Below, one piece after another: positions 1-6,110 of a stretch of DNA of 10,443 nt (positions within the stretch are counted from its first letter, which is position 1; each line of letters begins with the position of its first letter). The stretch is taken from assembly GCA_012517755.1 (NCBI GenBank), contig JAAYUH010000093.1, positions 1-10,443 of the forward strand. Direction: 5' to 3'. The stretch is from a bacterium (GTDB taxonomy: Bacteria > Caldisericota > Caldisericia > B22-G15). Under the pieces are notes generated by a model. That model saw only the letters and a list, made by a program, of their open reading frames with translations. It made no database searches and was not told the origin of the DNA. Position numbers and translations under genes: made by a program.

Positions 1-1266
1 TATAGAAAAATGAAACAAGATAATAAAACATTCGATGAGATATTTGATTTAACTGCTCTTAGAGTAATTTTTCCAACTATTCAAGATTGTTATAAGACAC
101 TTGGAATAGTTCATACAAGATGGAAACCCATTCCTGGGCGCGTAAAAGATTATATAGCAATACCTAAACCAAATGGATATCAATCCTTACACACTACATT
201 AATCGATGATAAGGGAGAACCTTTTGAAATTCAAATAAGAACAGAGGAGATGCATAAAAATTGTGAATTTGGTATAGCATCTCATTGGTCTTATAAGGAG
301 AAAGGTAAAAAAATTGATCCAGATATGTCAAATAAAATAAACTGGATAAGACAAATTGTCGAATGGCAGAAAACTATACCTTCTGCAAGGGAATTTATTA
401 ATAGAGTCAAGGAAGATATATTTTCTGATGAGATATTTGTATTTACACCAAAAGGTGAAATTATAAATCTAACTGTTGATGCTACTCCAATTGATTTTGC
501 ATATAAGATTCATACAGAAATTGGAAATAAATGCATTGGAGCAAAAGTAAATGGAAAGATAGTTCCATTAAATTATAAATTAAAAACTGGAGATAGAGTT
601 GAAATTTTAACATCAAAAACTTCTCCTGGTCCTTCAAGAGATTGGTTAAAATTTGTTAAAAGTTCATCAACAAAAGAAAAAATTAGACAATTTTATAGAA
701 AAAAGGAAAAAGAAGAAGAAAAAAAAGAAGAGACAGTTAAAGAAGAGATTGAAAAGAAGAATAAAGGTGTTATTTTAGAAAGAAAAATCAAAACATCAAA
801 TAAATTTGGAGTGGTAATACCTGAAATAAAAGGTGAGGTTTTGCTCACACTTGCAAAATGTTGTACTCCAATACCTGGAGATGAAATTATTGGATATATA
901 TCAAAAGGAAGAGGAGTTGTTGTTCATAGAAGAGATTGCAAAAATTTACTCTCAATTTTGGGAAATGTTGATAATAGTTTAGAAAAAATTGTTAAAGTTG
1001 AATGGGCAAATGATGTTAAAATATTATACCCAGTAAAAATCAATATACATATCAAAGATGAGCCCGGTGTGTTAAATAAAATAGTATCCATAATTGCAAA
1101 ATATAATTATAATATTGAATCTGTAAATGCTCCTCCAAGTAAAAATAAAGAGAAAACAACAACTATATATATGACTTTACAAATTCCAGGATATGGTAAG
1201 TTGAATGATCTATTAGAGGAGATAAAAATTGTACCAAATGTTTTAGAAATTGAAAGGAACTCTTAA
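1..1266 (+). CDS. rel: Bifunctional-type (p)ppGpp synthetase/hydrolase Rel, 5'-truncated by the window edge
   Basis: Makes and probably also degrades the alarmone (p)ppGpp in the stringent response. Only the C-terminal part is visible. The frame is open from base 1, so the Met at base 10 is internal, not the start. Numbering from that Met: the end of the synthetase domain (1-98) includes RVKD at 44-47, the RxKD signature of bifunctional Rel/SpoT rather than the ExDD of RelA, and GYQSLHT at 56-62. The TGS domain spans about 140-203, the Cys/His-rich (RIS) domain about 266-330 with C284, C285, H306 and C310, and the ACT domain about 340-415. The HD hydrolase domain would lie upstream. The helical domain between TGS and the Cys/His-rich domain is reduced to a Lys/Glu-rich stretch (about 230-262). 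The stop overlaps the dtd start by one base; rel-dtd is a common bacterial pair. Identification is secure. Confidence 0.96.
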   Translation, partial: YRKMKQDNKTFDEIFDLTALRVIFPTIQDCYKTLGIVHTRWKPIPGRVKDYIAIPKPNGYQSLHTTLIDDKGEPFEIQIRTEEMHKNCEFGIASHWSYKEKGKKIDPDMSNKINWIRQIVEWQKTIPSAREFINRVKEDIFSDEIFVFTPKGEIINLTVDATPIDFAYKIHTEIGNKCIGAKVNGKIVPLNYKLKTGDRVEILTSKTSPGPSRDWLKFVKSSSTKEKIRQFYRKKEKEEEKKEETVKEEIEKKNKGVILERKIKTSNKFGVVIPEIKGEVLLTLAKCCTPIPGDEIIGYISKGRGVVVHRRDCKNLLSILGNVDNSLEKIVKVEWANDVKILYPVKINIHIKDEPGVLNKIVSIIAKYNYNIESVNAPPSKNKEKTTTIYMTLQIPGYGKLNDLLEEIKIVPNVLEIERNS

Positions 1267-1718
1267 TGAGATGTGTTGTACAAAGAGTAAAATATGCAAA
1301 AGTTTTTGTAAAAGATGTTCTTATATCTGAAATAAAGAAAGGTTTTTTAGTTTTAGTTGGAGTTCAGATAAATGATAATGAAAATGATATTAATTATCTA
1401 ACAAGAAAAATATCTAATTTGAGAATATTTGATGATGAAAATGGGAAATTAAATCTTTCAATTAAAGAGATTAATGGTGAAATATTATTGATATCTCAGT
1501 TCACTCTTTTAGGAAGTGTAAAAAATGGTTTTAGACCAGATTTTACAAGAGCAGAAAAAGGCGAGAAAGCTAAAAGTTTAATAAAAATTTTTAAAAATTC
1601 ATTAGAAGAAAATGGATTAAAAGTTAAAGAGGGAATTTTTGGTGAAATAATGGATATAGAATTTGTAAATTCTGGTCCTGTTACTATTATTATTGATTCA
1701 AAGATTAGAGATTTTTAA
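1266..1718 (+). CDS. dtd: D-aminoacyl-tRNA deacylase
   Basis: Cytoplasmic proofreading enzyme that hydrolyses D-aminoacyl-tRNAs (and glycyl-tRNA-Ala mischarges), keeping D-amino acids out of translation. At 150 residues it is full length. The N-terminus MRCVVQRV matches the family, the SQFTL motif is at 77-81, and the cross-subunit Gly-cisPro motif lies in NSGPVT at 135-140. The ATG shares its A with the last base of the rel stop codon (TAATG), and a moderate AAAGGAA ribosome site sits about 8 bases upstream, so the pair is probably translationally coupled. The 3' end overlaps the convergent mtnA gene by 21 bp. No residue of the active site appears missing. Confidence 0.96.
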   Translation: MRCVVQRVKYAKVFVKDVLISEIKKGFLVLVGVQINDNENDINYLTRKISNLRIFDDENGKLNLSIKEINGEILLISQFTLLGSVKNGFRPDFTRAEKGEKAKSLIKIFKNSLEENGLKVKEGIFGEIMDIEFVNSGPVTIIIDSKIRDF

Positions 1719-2723
1719 AATATTTTCTTCAAAAGGTGGATATATAACTCCCTTTTCAGTTATTATTCCATTTATATAAATATTTGGAGTTACATCAAAT
1801 GAGGGATTATAAACTTTTGTCCCCTCTACAGCAATTCTAATATTTTTTATATAAAGAACCTCATCAGCACTTCTCTCTTCTATAATTATCTTATCTCCAT
1901 TTTCAATATTAAAATCGATTGAAGAGGTTGGGGCAGCAATATAAAATGGAATTTTATTTTCTTTAGCTAAAACAGATAAACTATATGTTCCTATTTTGTT
2001 TGCAGTATCCCCATTTTTAGCTATTCTATCTGCTCCTACAATAACTTTATTAACAAGATGTAGTTTCATTACATAACCAGCCATTGAATCTGTAATTAAA
2101 GTTGAATCGATATTTTCATTAATCAATTCATAACCAGTTAATCTTGCTCCCTGAAGATAAGGTCTTGTTTCTGTGTAATAAACTTTAATTTTTTTATCAT
2201 TTCTAAATGCATATTTTATAATTCCAAGTGCTGTTCCAGGACCTAATGTAGCCAAAGAGCCTGTATTACAATGTGTTAGTATTGAATCAAATTTTTCTAT
2301 TAATCTTTCACCATTTTCAGATATTTTTATACATTTCTCTTCTTCCTCTTTTTCTAAATTTATCGCTGAATCTTCTAATATTCTTAATAAATTCTCATCA
2401 CTGTAATTTTCTAATAGTACATTCTCCATCTTCTTAATTGCCCACATTAAATTAACTGCAGTTGGTCTTGCATTGATTAAATAATTACTAACTAATTTAT
2501 AATTATCTATTTGATTTTTTTTAAATAATTCTTTTATTCCAAGATAGAATCCATAACCTGCAGCAACACCAATAACAGGGGCTCCTCTTAATTTCATATC
2601 TTTAATTGAATTAGCAACATCAATATATGTAGAACAATTTTCATATTTAATTTCAAATGGTAATAATCTCTGATCAAGAACTTTTAAAAAATCTTTTTCC
2701 CATATCAATGGTTCTATATCCAT
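1698..2723 (-). CDS. mtnA: S-methyl-5-thioribose-1-phosphate isomerase
   Basis: Converts 5-methylthioribose-1-phosphate to 5-methylthioribulose-1-phosphate in methylthio-nucleoside (methionine) salvage. It is full length at 341 residues. Family motifs in order: RGAPVIG at 46-52, RPTAVNLMWA at 86-95, THCN at 150-153 with the catalytic Cys152, GPGTALG at 161-167, ETRPYLQGARLT at 185-196, GADRIAKNGD at 230-239 with the catalytic Asp232, and NPSFDVTP at 306-313. The related fold eIF2B-alpha/ribose-1,5-bisphosphate isomerase is less likely because the MtnA motifs are complete. The ATG is preceded by GGAGG about 7 bases away, and the gene starts 15 bases after the mtnP stop, so the two form an operon for consecutive steps. 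Its last 21 bases run into dtd on the other strand. Confidence 0.95.
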   Translation of the reverse strand: MDIEPLIWEKDFLKVLDQRLLPFEIKYENCSTYIDVANSIKDMKLRGAPVIGVAAGYGFYLGIKELFKKNQIDNYKLVSNYLINARPTAVNLMWAIKKMENVLLENYSDENLLRILEDSAINLEKEEEEKCIKISENGERLIEKFDSILTHCNTGSLATLGPGTALGIIKYAFRNDKKIKVYYTETRPYLQGARLTGYELINENIDSTLITDSMAGYVMKLHLVNKVIVGADRIAKNGDTANKIGTYSLSVLAKENKIPFYIAAPTSSIDFNIENGDKIIIEERSADEVLYIKNIRIAVEGTKVYNPSFDVTPNIYINGIITEKGVIYPPFEENILKISNL

Positions 2724-2738
2724 TAAATTCCTCCATTA

Positions 2739-3479
2739 TTATTTATTGATATCAATTTTCTTTATAACTTCGAAAATCACCTTTTTCAAGATAGGAATTT
2801 TTTTGTCCATCATTTCAATTACCTCTTCATGAGAGATTTTTTTATCACTAATTCCTGCTGCAAAATTTGTGACTATACCAATAGAAGCATAACAAATTTT
2901 CATCTCATTTGCTAAAATAACCTCTGGTGTTCCAGTCATTCCAACAATATCTCCTCCAAGAATCTTTAGCATATTGATTTCCGCCTTTGTTTCATATCTC
3001 GGTCCATTCATTGTTACATATGTTCCTTTTTCATGAAAAGATAAATTTAAAGCCATCATTATATCTTTTATTAGTATCCTTAAATATTCACAATAAGGTT
3101 CAGTCATATCTGTATGAACTACATTACCAGGAGTGTCAAAAAAAGTAATTTCTCTTGAATCTGTAAAATCAATGAATTGATCTATTATGACAAAATCTCC
3201 TGGTTTCATATTTAAATTTAAAGATCCTGAAGCAGATGTTGCAATGATTTTTTCAACCCCAAGTTCTTTCATTCCCCAGATGATTTTTTTATATGAAATC
3301 ATATGAGGAGGTAAGGTATGACCTTTTCCATGTCTTGTAACAAAAACGACCTCTTTATTTTCATATTCACCCATAATATATTCAAATATTCCAAAAGGTG
3401 TTATCAAATTATTCTCACTTATATTTTTCAACTCATCAACATCATAAACTCCACTTCCACCTATAATTCCAATTCTCAT
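2739..3479 (-). CDS. mtnP: 5'-methylthioadenosine/methylthioinosine phosphorylase (PNP/MTAP family)
   Basis: Phosphorolyses a 5'-methylthio-purine nucleoside to the free base and 5-methylthioribose-1-phosphate, the substrate of the adjacent MtnA. The protein has 246 residues. Motifs: GGSGVYD at 7-13, RHGKGH at 49-54 (phosphate site), SASGSL at 82-87, PGDFVIIDQFIDFT at 93-106, GPRYETKAE at 159-167, GMTGTPE at 180-186 and VTNFAAG at 203-209. The ATG at 3479 is chosen because a strong GGAGG lies 5 bases upstream. An in-frame TTG at 3491 overlaps that Shine-Dalgarno sequence and is unlikely to be used. Asn205 and Ala207 stand where methylthioadenosine phosphorylases carry two Asp, so the true substrate may be methylthioinosine. 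A general 6-oxopurine nucleoside phosphorylase is the alternative, but the mtnA neighbour argues for a methylthio substrate. Confidence 0.9.
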   Translation of the reverse strand: MRIGIIGGSGVYDVDELKNISENNLITPFGIFEYIMGEYENKEVVFVTRHGKGHTLPPHMISYKKIIWGMKELGVEKIIATSASGSLNLNMKPGDFVIIDQFIDFTDSREITFFDTPGNVVHTDMTEPYCEYLRILIKDIMMALNLSFHEKGTYVTMNGPRYETKAEINMLKILGGDIVGMTGTPEVILANEMKICYASIGIVTNFAAGISDKKISHEEVIEMMDKKIPILKKVIFEVIKKIDINK

Positions 3480-3480
3480 A

Positions 3481-3490
3481 ATTACCTCCA
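3481..3490 (-). promoter_or_regulatory. mtnP ribosome binding site deciding the start
   Basis: On the minus strand the bases read TGGAGGTAAT. The GGAGG core is about 5 bases before the ATG at 3479, ideal spacing. The in-frame TTG at 3491 that would add four residues is embedded in this motif, so the ATG start and the family-typical N-terminus MRIGIIGGSG are preferred. Confidence 0.85.
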
Positions 3491-3523
3491 AGATTCTAAT
3501 ATAAATTAAAATTTTATCATATA

Positions 3524-4549
3524 TTATTTAACATAAATAGGATTAGAAAATATCCATGGTTTATAATTAAACATATGAAATCTATATAGTTCAACTCTGT
3601 AAAAACCTTTATCTACTCTTTCATAAATAAGTTCATTTCCAACTTTTTGATATATGCACTCACCATTATAAATAAGTTTAATTAATGATTTTAATGGAGT
3701 TTTTACAAATATTTTTTCATTTCCTTTTAATTCTATTTCATCACCCATTAAAAATTTTTCATCTCCTCTCTCTATATAAAAATTAAAACCTTTTGCTTCT
3801 CCAAGATAGTTGTGAGTTATATAAATATGTCCTTTTTTTATCTCTTCATAAACCGTTTCTTTATTAAGTGGTTTTTCAGTTATTATGTTAGTTCTTATTG
3901 AATTAAAATAATATTTAAAAGGAAAAACCTCAATTTTAAAATTGAGAATTTTAAAATATAAGAAATGTGCATCTAATGTACCAATCCCAACAGTTTTCCT
4001 ATATTTATTTAATTCATCCCATTTATTTATAGTTTTATAATTTGGTCTATCTTTGTCTAATCCAGGGAAAAAATAGAATATAAGATAATTAAATAAATTT
4101 ATTCTTTCTCCTCCATCACAAGTAAAATTAAACACAGACATACCTGTATAATTTTCAACATTCCAATCTAACCACTTCATTTTTACTTCGTTTTTTATTA
4201 TCTTATTACCTTCAAAAAATGGGTGTTCAATAAAAGATAAACCATCTTGAAGATTAATTTCATCAATTACAGATTGAACATCTTCTTTAGGTTTTATAAG
4301 GTCTTTAATATTAAAAGCGAGGAGATGATTACCTTCTTCAGGTGTAATCTCCTCTCCGATTAATAATAGAATATTTTCATAAAAACCTTCATATTTTTTT
4401 GCTTCTAAATTATTATGATCAGTGATAATTGCAAAATCAACTTTATATTTTTTTAAATAAGGAATTAAATCAAGAGGCTTCAAAACACTATCTTTTGAGT
4501 AAGTTGTATGAATATGAACAACACCACTATAATTATTAAATTTGTCCAT
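3524..4549 (-). CDS. PHP-domain metal-dependent hydrolase, CehA/McbA-like
   Basis: Predicted metal-dependent phosphoesterase or related hydrolase; the substrate is unknown. The 341 residues carry a complete PHP metal site: HIH at 12-14, TDH at 43-45, GEE at 65-67 followed by GNH ending at H75, EHP with H109, and TLDAH at 191-195 with D193 and H195. After the PHP domain, a C-terminal beta-rich part (about 255-341) contains FLMGDEIEL and ends in PWIFSNPIYV, which resembles the CehA/McbA family of PHP metallohydrolases. There is no signal peptide, so it should be cytoplasmic. No Shine-Dalgarno sequence precedes the ATG, and the transcript may be leaderless. It lies 44 bases upstream of mtnP on the same strand and is probably cotranscribed with it. 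A role in salvage of a phosphorylated intermediate is conceivable but unproven. Confidence 0.85.
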   Translation of the reverse strand: MDKFNNYSGVVHIHTTYSKDSVLKPLDLIPYLKKYKVDFAIITDHNNLEAKKYEGFYENILLLIGEEITPEEGNHLLAFNIKDLIKPKEDVQSVIDEINLQDGLSFIEHPFFEGNKIIKNEVKMKWLDWNVENYTGMSVFNFTCDGGERINLFNYLIFYFFPGLDKDRPNYKTINKWDELNKYRKTVGIGTLDAHFLYFKILNFKIEVFPFKYYFNSIRTNIITEKPLNKETVYEEIKKGHIYITHNYLGEAKGFNFYIERGDEKFLMGDEIELKGNEKIFVKTPLKSLIKLIYNGECIYQKVGNELIYERVDKGFYRVELYRFHMFNYKPWIFSNPIYVK

Positions 4550-4555
4550 AAAAAT

Positions 4556-4585
4556 ATTTTAACATTTTATAAAATTTGTTGACAA
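4556..4585 (-). promoter_or_regulatory. Candidate promoter of the PHP-mtnP-mtnA operon
   Basis: On the minus strand a TTGTCA (4585-4580) and a TAAAAT (4561-4556) each match the sigma70 consensus at five of six positions, with an 18-base spacer. Initiation about 7 bases after the -10 would fall at or next to the ATG at 4549, giving a leaderless message, which fits the lack of a Shine-Dalgarno sequence. In DNA this AT-rich such matches occur by chance; an alternative pairing is TTGTTA (4593-4588) with TAAAAT (4569-4564), also 18 apart. Confidence 0.45.
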
Positions 4586-4588
4586 ATT
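4573..4588. repeat. 16-bp palindrome over the divergent -35 boxes
   Basis: AATTTGTTGACAAATT consists of two perfect 7-base inverted arms around a TG centre. It covers the ffh -35 box (4579-4584) and the candidate -35 of the divergent PHP gene (4580-4585). It could be an operator for a dimeric regulator, or a by-product of two opposed, overlapping -35 hexamers. Confidence 0.5.
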
Positions 4589-4607
4589 AACAATAAATTA
4601 ATATTAT
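4579..4607 (+). promoter_or_regulatory. Near-consensus sigma70 promoter of the ffh-kor operon
   Basis: TTGACA at 4579-4584 is a perfect -35 hexamer and TATTAT at 4602-4607 matches the -10 consensus at five of six positions; the spacer is the optimal 17 bases. Transcription should begin near 4613-4615, only 3 to 5 bases before the ffh ATG at 4618. The message is therefore predicted to be essentially leaderless, consistent with no Shine-Dalgarno motif upstream of ffh. Confidence 0.8.
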
Positions 4608-4617
4608 TAAAAATGGA

Positions 4618-5904
4618 ATGTTCGAAAATTTAAGAAAAGGTTTAAGAGATGTTTTAGATAGATTCGGAAGAAAAGGACTGCTTACAAGAAGTGATATTGA
4701 AGAGGGATTAAATGATTTTAAGAAAATATTGATTGAAGCAGATGTTAACTATAAAGTTGTAAAAGAAATTTTATCAATTGTTGAGCAGGAGGCTCTAAAA
4801 GAAGAAAATCTAAAAAGTGCTCTTCCTGAAGAACAGATAACAAAAATCCTTTATGAAACAATTTTAAAAATCTTGGGAAAACCTTCAAGTTTAAAATATT
4901 CATCAATTCCACCTACTGAAATTGTTCTTTTTGGTATTCAAGGAAGTGGTAAAACTACTTCAATTGGTAAACTTGCTTTTTATTTAAAAAATAGAGGTTA
5001 CACAACATTAAATGTTCCTTTAGATTTGAAAAGACCAGGAGCAATTACTCAACTTAGAGAGATTTCTGATATTGTACAATCAAAATTTTATTATGAAGAA
5101 AATTTACCAATAAATAAACTAATAAAAAAAGCTAAAGAGGTCGCAAAGAAAGAAAAAATTGAATTTATATTATATGATACTCCGGGTAGAATTCATATTG
5201 ATAATGAAATGATGAATGAGTTAAAAAACATAAGAGAAGAGATTAAACCAACAGAATCTCTATTAGTTGTTTCTTCTCTTTTAGGACAGGGAAGTGTTGA
5301 AATAGCCAATGAGTTTAAGAAAAAAATTGGTTTAACTGGAATTATTGCAACTAAACTTGATGGAGATTCTAAAGGCGGAGCAATACTTTCAATTAGGTAT
5401 GTTACATCTGTACCCATAAAATTTATTGGAACTGGAGAAAAGATTTCAGATATCGAAGAGTTTGATCCTGAATCTTTAACATCAAGAATAGTTGGTATTG
5501 GAGATATAAAAAATCTAATTAAGAAAATTGAATCTCTTAAAGAAGAGAAAAAGTATGAAACTAAAAAAGAAAAATTTAATTTTATAACTTTTCTTGAGCA
5601 GATAGAATCAATTGAAAAGATGGGTGGTTTATCCTCGGTTTTAGGATACTTACCTCAAATTCCTGCAAATACAGATTTTGATGAAAAAAATATAAAGAAA
5701 ATGAAGGCAATTATTCAATCAATGACTAAAAAAGAGAGAATATATCCAGATATTATTGATGGAGATAGGAAAAAAAGAATAGCAAAAGGTTCGGGCACAA
5801 CTATCAATGATGTTAACACTCTTCTAAAAAATTTTAAAGTTATGAAAAATTTAATTTCAAATAAAGGAGTTGAAAAAATAATAAGAAGAGGTGGTATATT
5901 TTGA
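4618..5904 (+). CDS. ffh: Signal recognition particle GTPase Ffh (divergent)
   Basis: Binds signal sequences and 4.5S RNA and delivers ribosome-nascent chain complexes to FtsY at the membrane. The 428 residues show the N domain (1-88, with ADVN at 41-44), the G domain (about 100-295) and the M domain (about 318-428). Visible motifs are the P-loop GIQGSGKTT at 106-114, the insertion-box residues D136, R139 and Q145, TKLDGD at 245-250, GTGEK at 271-275, and the RNA-binding region RIAKGSGTT at 387-395. FtsY is excluded because a full M domain is present. Oddities: DTPGR (187-191) instead of DTAGR, VVSSLLGQ (217-224) instead of the usual VVDAMTGQ, and only four Met in the M domain. The ATG at 4618 is chosen by alignment of the N domain; an ATG at 4613 is out of frame. 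The stop overlaps korD by four bases. Confidence 0.93.
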   Translation: MFENLRKGLRDVLDRFGRKGLLTRSDIEEGLNDFKKILIEADVNYKVVKEILSIVEQEALKEENLKSALPEEQITKILYETILKILGKPSSLKYSSIPPTEIVLFGIQGSGKTTSIGKLAFYLKNRGYTTLNVPLDLKRPGAITQLREISDIVQSKFYYEENLPINKLIKKAKEVAKKEKIEFILYDTPGRIHIDNEMMNELKNIREEIKPTESLLVVSSLLGQGSVEIANEFKKKIGLTGIIATKLDGDSKGGAILSIRYVTSVPIKFIGTGEKISDIEEFDPESLTSRIVGIGDIKNLIKKIESLKEEKKYETKKEKFNFITFLEQIESIEKMGGLSSVLGYLPQIPANTDFDEKNIKKMKAIIQSMTKKERIYPDIIDGDRKKRIAKGSGTTINDVNTLLKNFKVMKNLISNKGVEKIIRRGGIF

Positions 5905-6110
5905 AAAATATAAAAAAGAAAACTTATGAAGTCAATATAAATAGAAATTTTTGTAAGAACTGTCTTATTTGTCTAAACATCTGTCCAAAAAAGGTATTTG
6001 GATTAGATGATAAATATGAAATATTTGTAAAATATCAAGAAGAATGTATAGGTTGTAAATTATGTGAAAATCTATGTCCAGATTTTGCTATAGAGGTTGA
6101 TGAGATATGA
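5901..6110 (+). CDS. korD: 2-oxoacid:ferredoxin oxidoreductase delta subunit, 2[4Fe-4S] ferredoxin
   Basis: Small electron-transfer subunit that passes electrons from the catalytic subunits towards free ferredoxin. In 69 residues it holds two full CxxCxxCxxxCP motifs: C18, C21, C24, C28 and C49, C52, C55, C59, each followed by Pro, which predicts two [4Fe-4S] clusters. It starts with TTG overlapping the ffh stop (TTGA), with a GAGGTGG ribosome site about 7 bases upstream; no better start exists in frame. Its stop overlaps the korA ATG. The assignment as a Kor subunit rather than a free ferredoxin rests on the korABC genes that follow directly. Confidence 0.92.
   Translation: MKNIKKKTYEVNINRNFCKNCLICLNICPKKVFGLDDKYEIFVKYQEECIGCKLCENLCPDFAIEVDEI

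Noticed and set aside
10..12. ATG at base 10 as the start of rel
   Set aside because: The frame is open upstream (YRK before the Met) and the conserved synthetase sequence runs through it, so the gene is cut by the window edge.
1717..1726. AAAATATTTT palindrome near the dtd/mtnA ends as a terminator
   Set aside because: It has no loop, no G or C pairs and lies inside the mtnA coding sequence; this is expected in DNA this AT-rich.
3477..3491. Upstream TTG start for mtnP adding MEVI
   Set aside because: The extra codons consist of the GGAGG ribosome site for the ATG at 3479, which gives the family-typical N-terminus.
3318..3509. Plus-strand open frame of 63 codons opposite mtnP
   Set aside because: It lies almost wholly antisense to a conserved gene, has no recognisable domain and is an Asn/Ser/Ile-rich shadow.
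5193..5417. Minus-strand open frame of 74 codons inside ffh
   Set aside because: It is antisense to the conserved Ffh G domain and has no motif or ribosome site.
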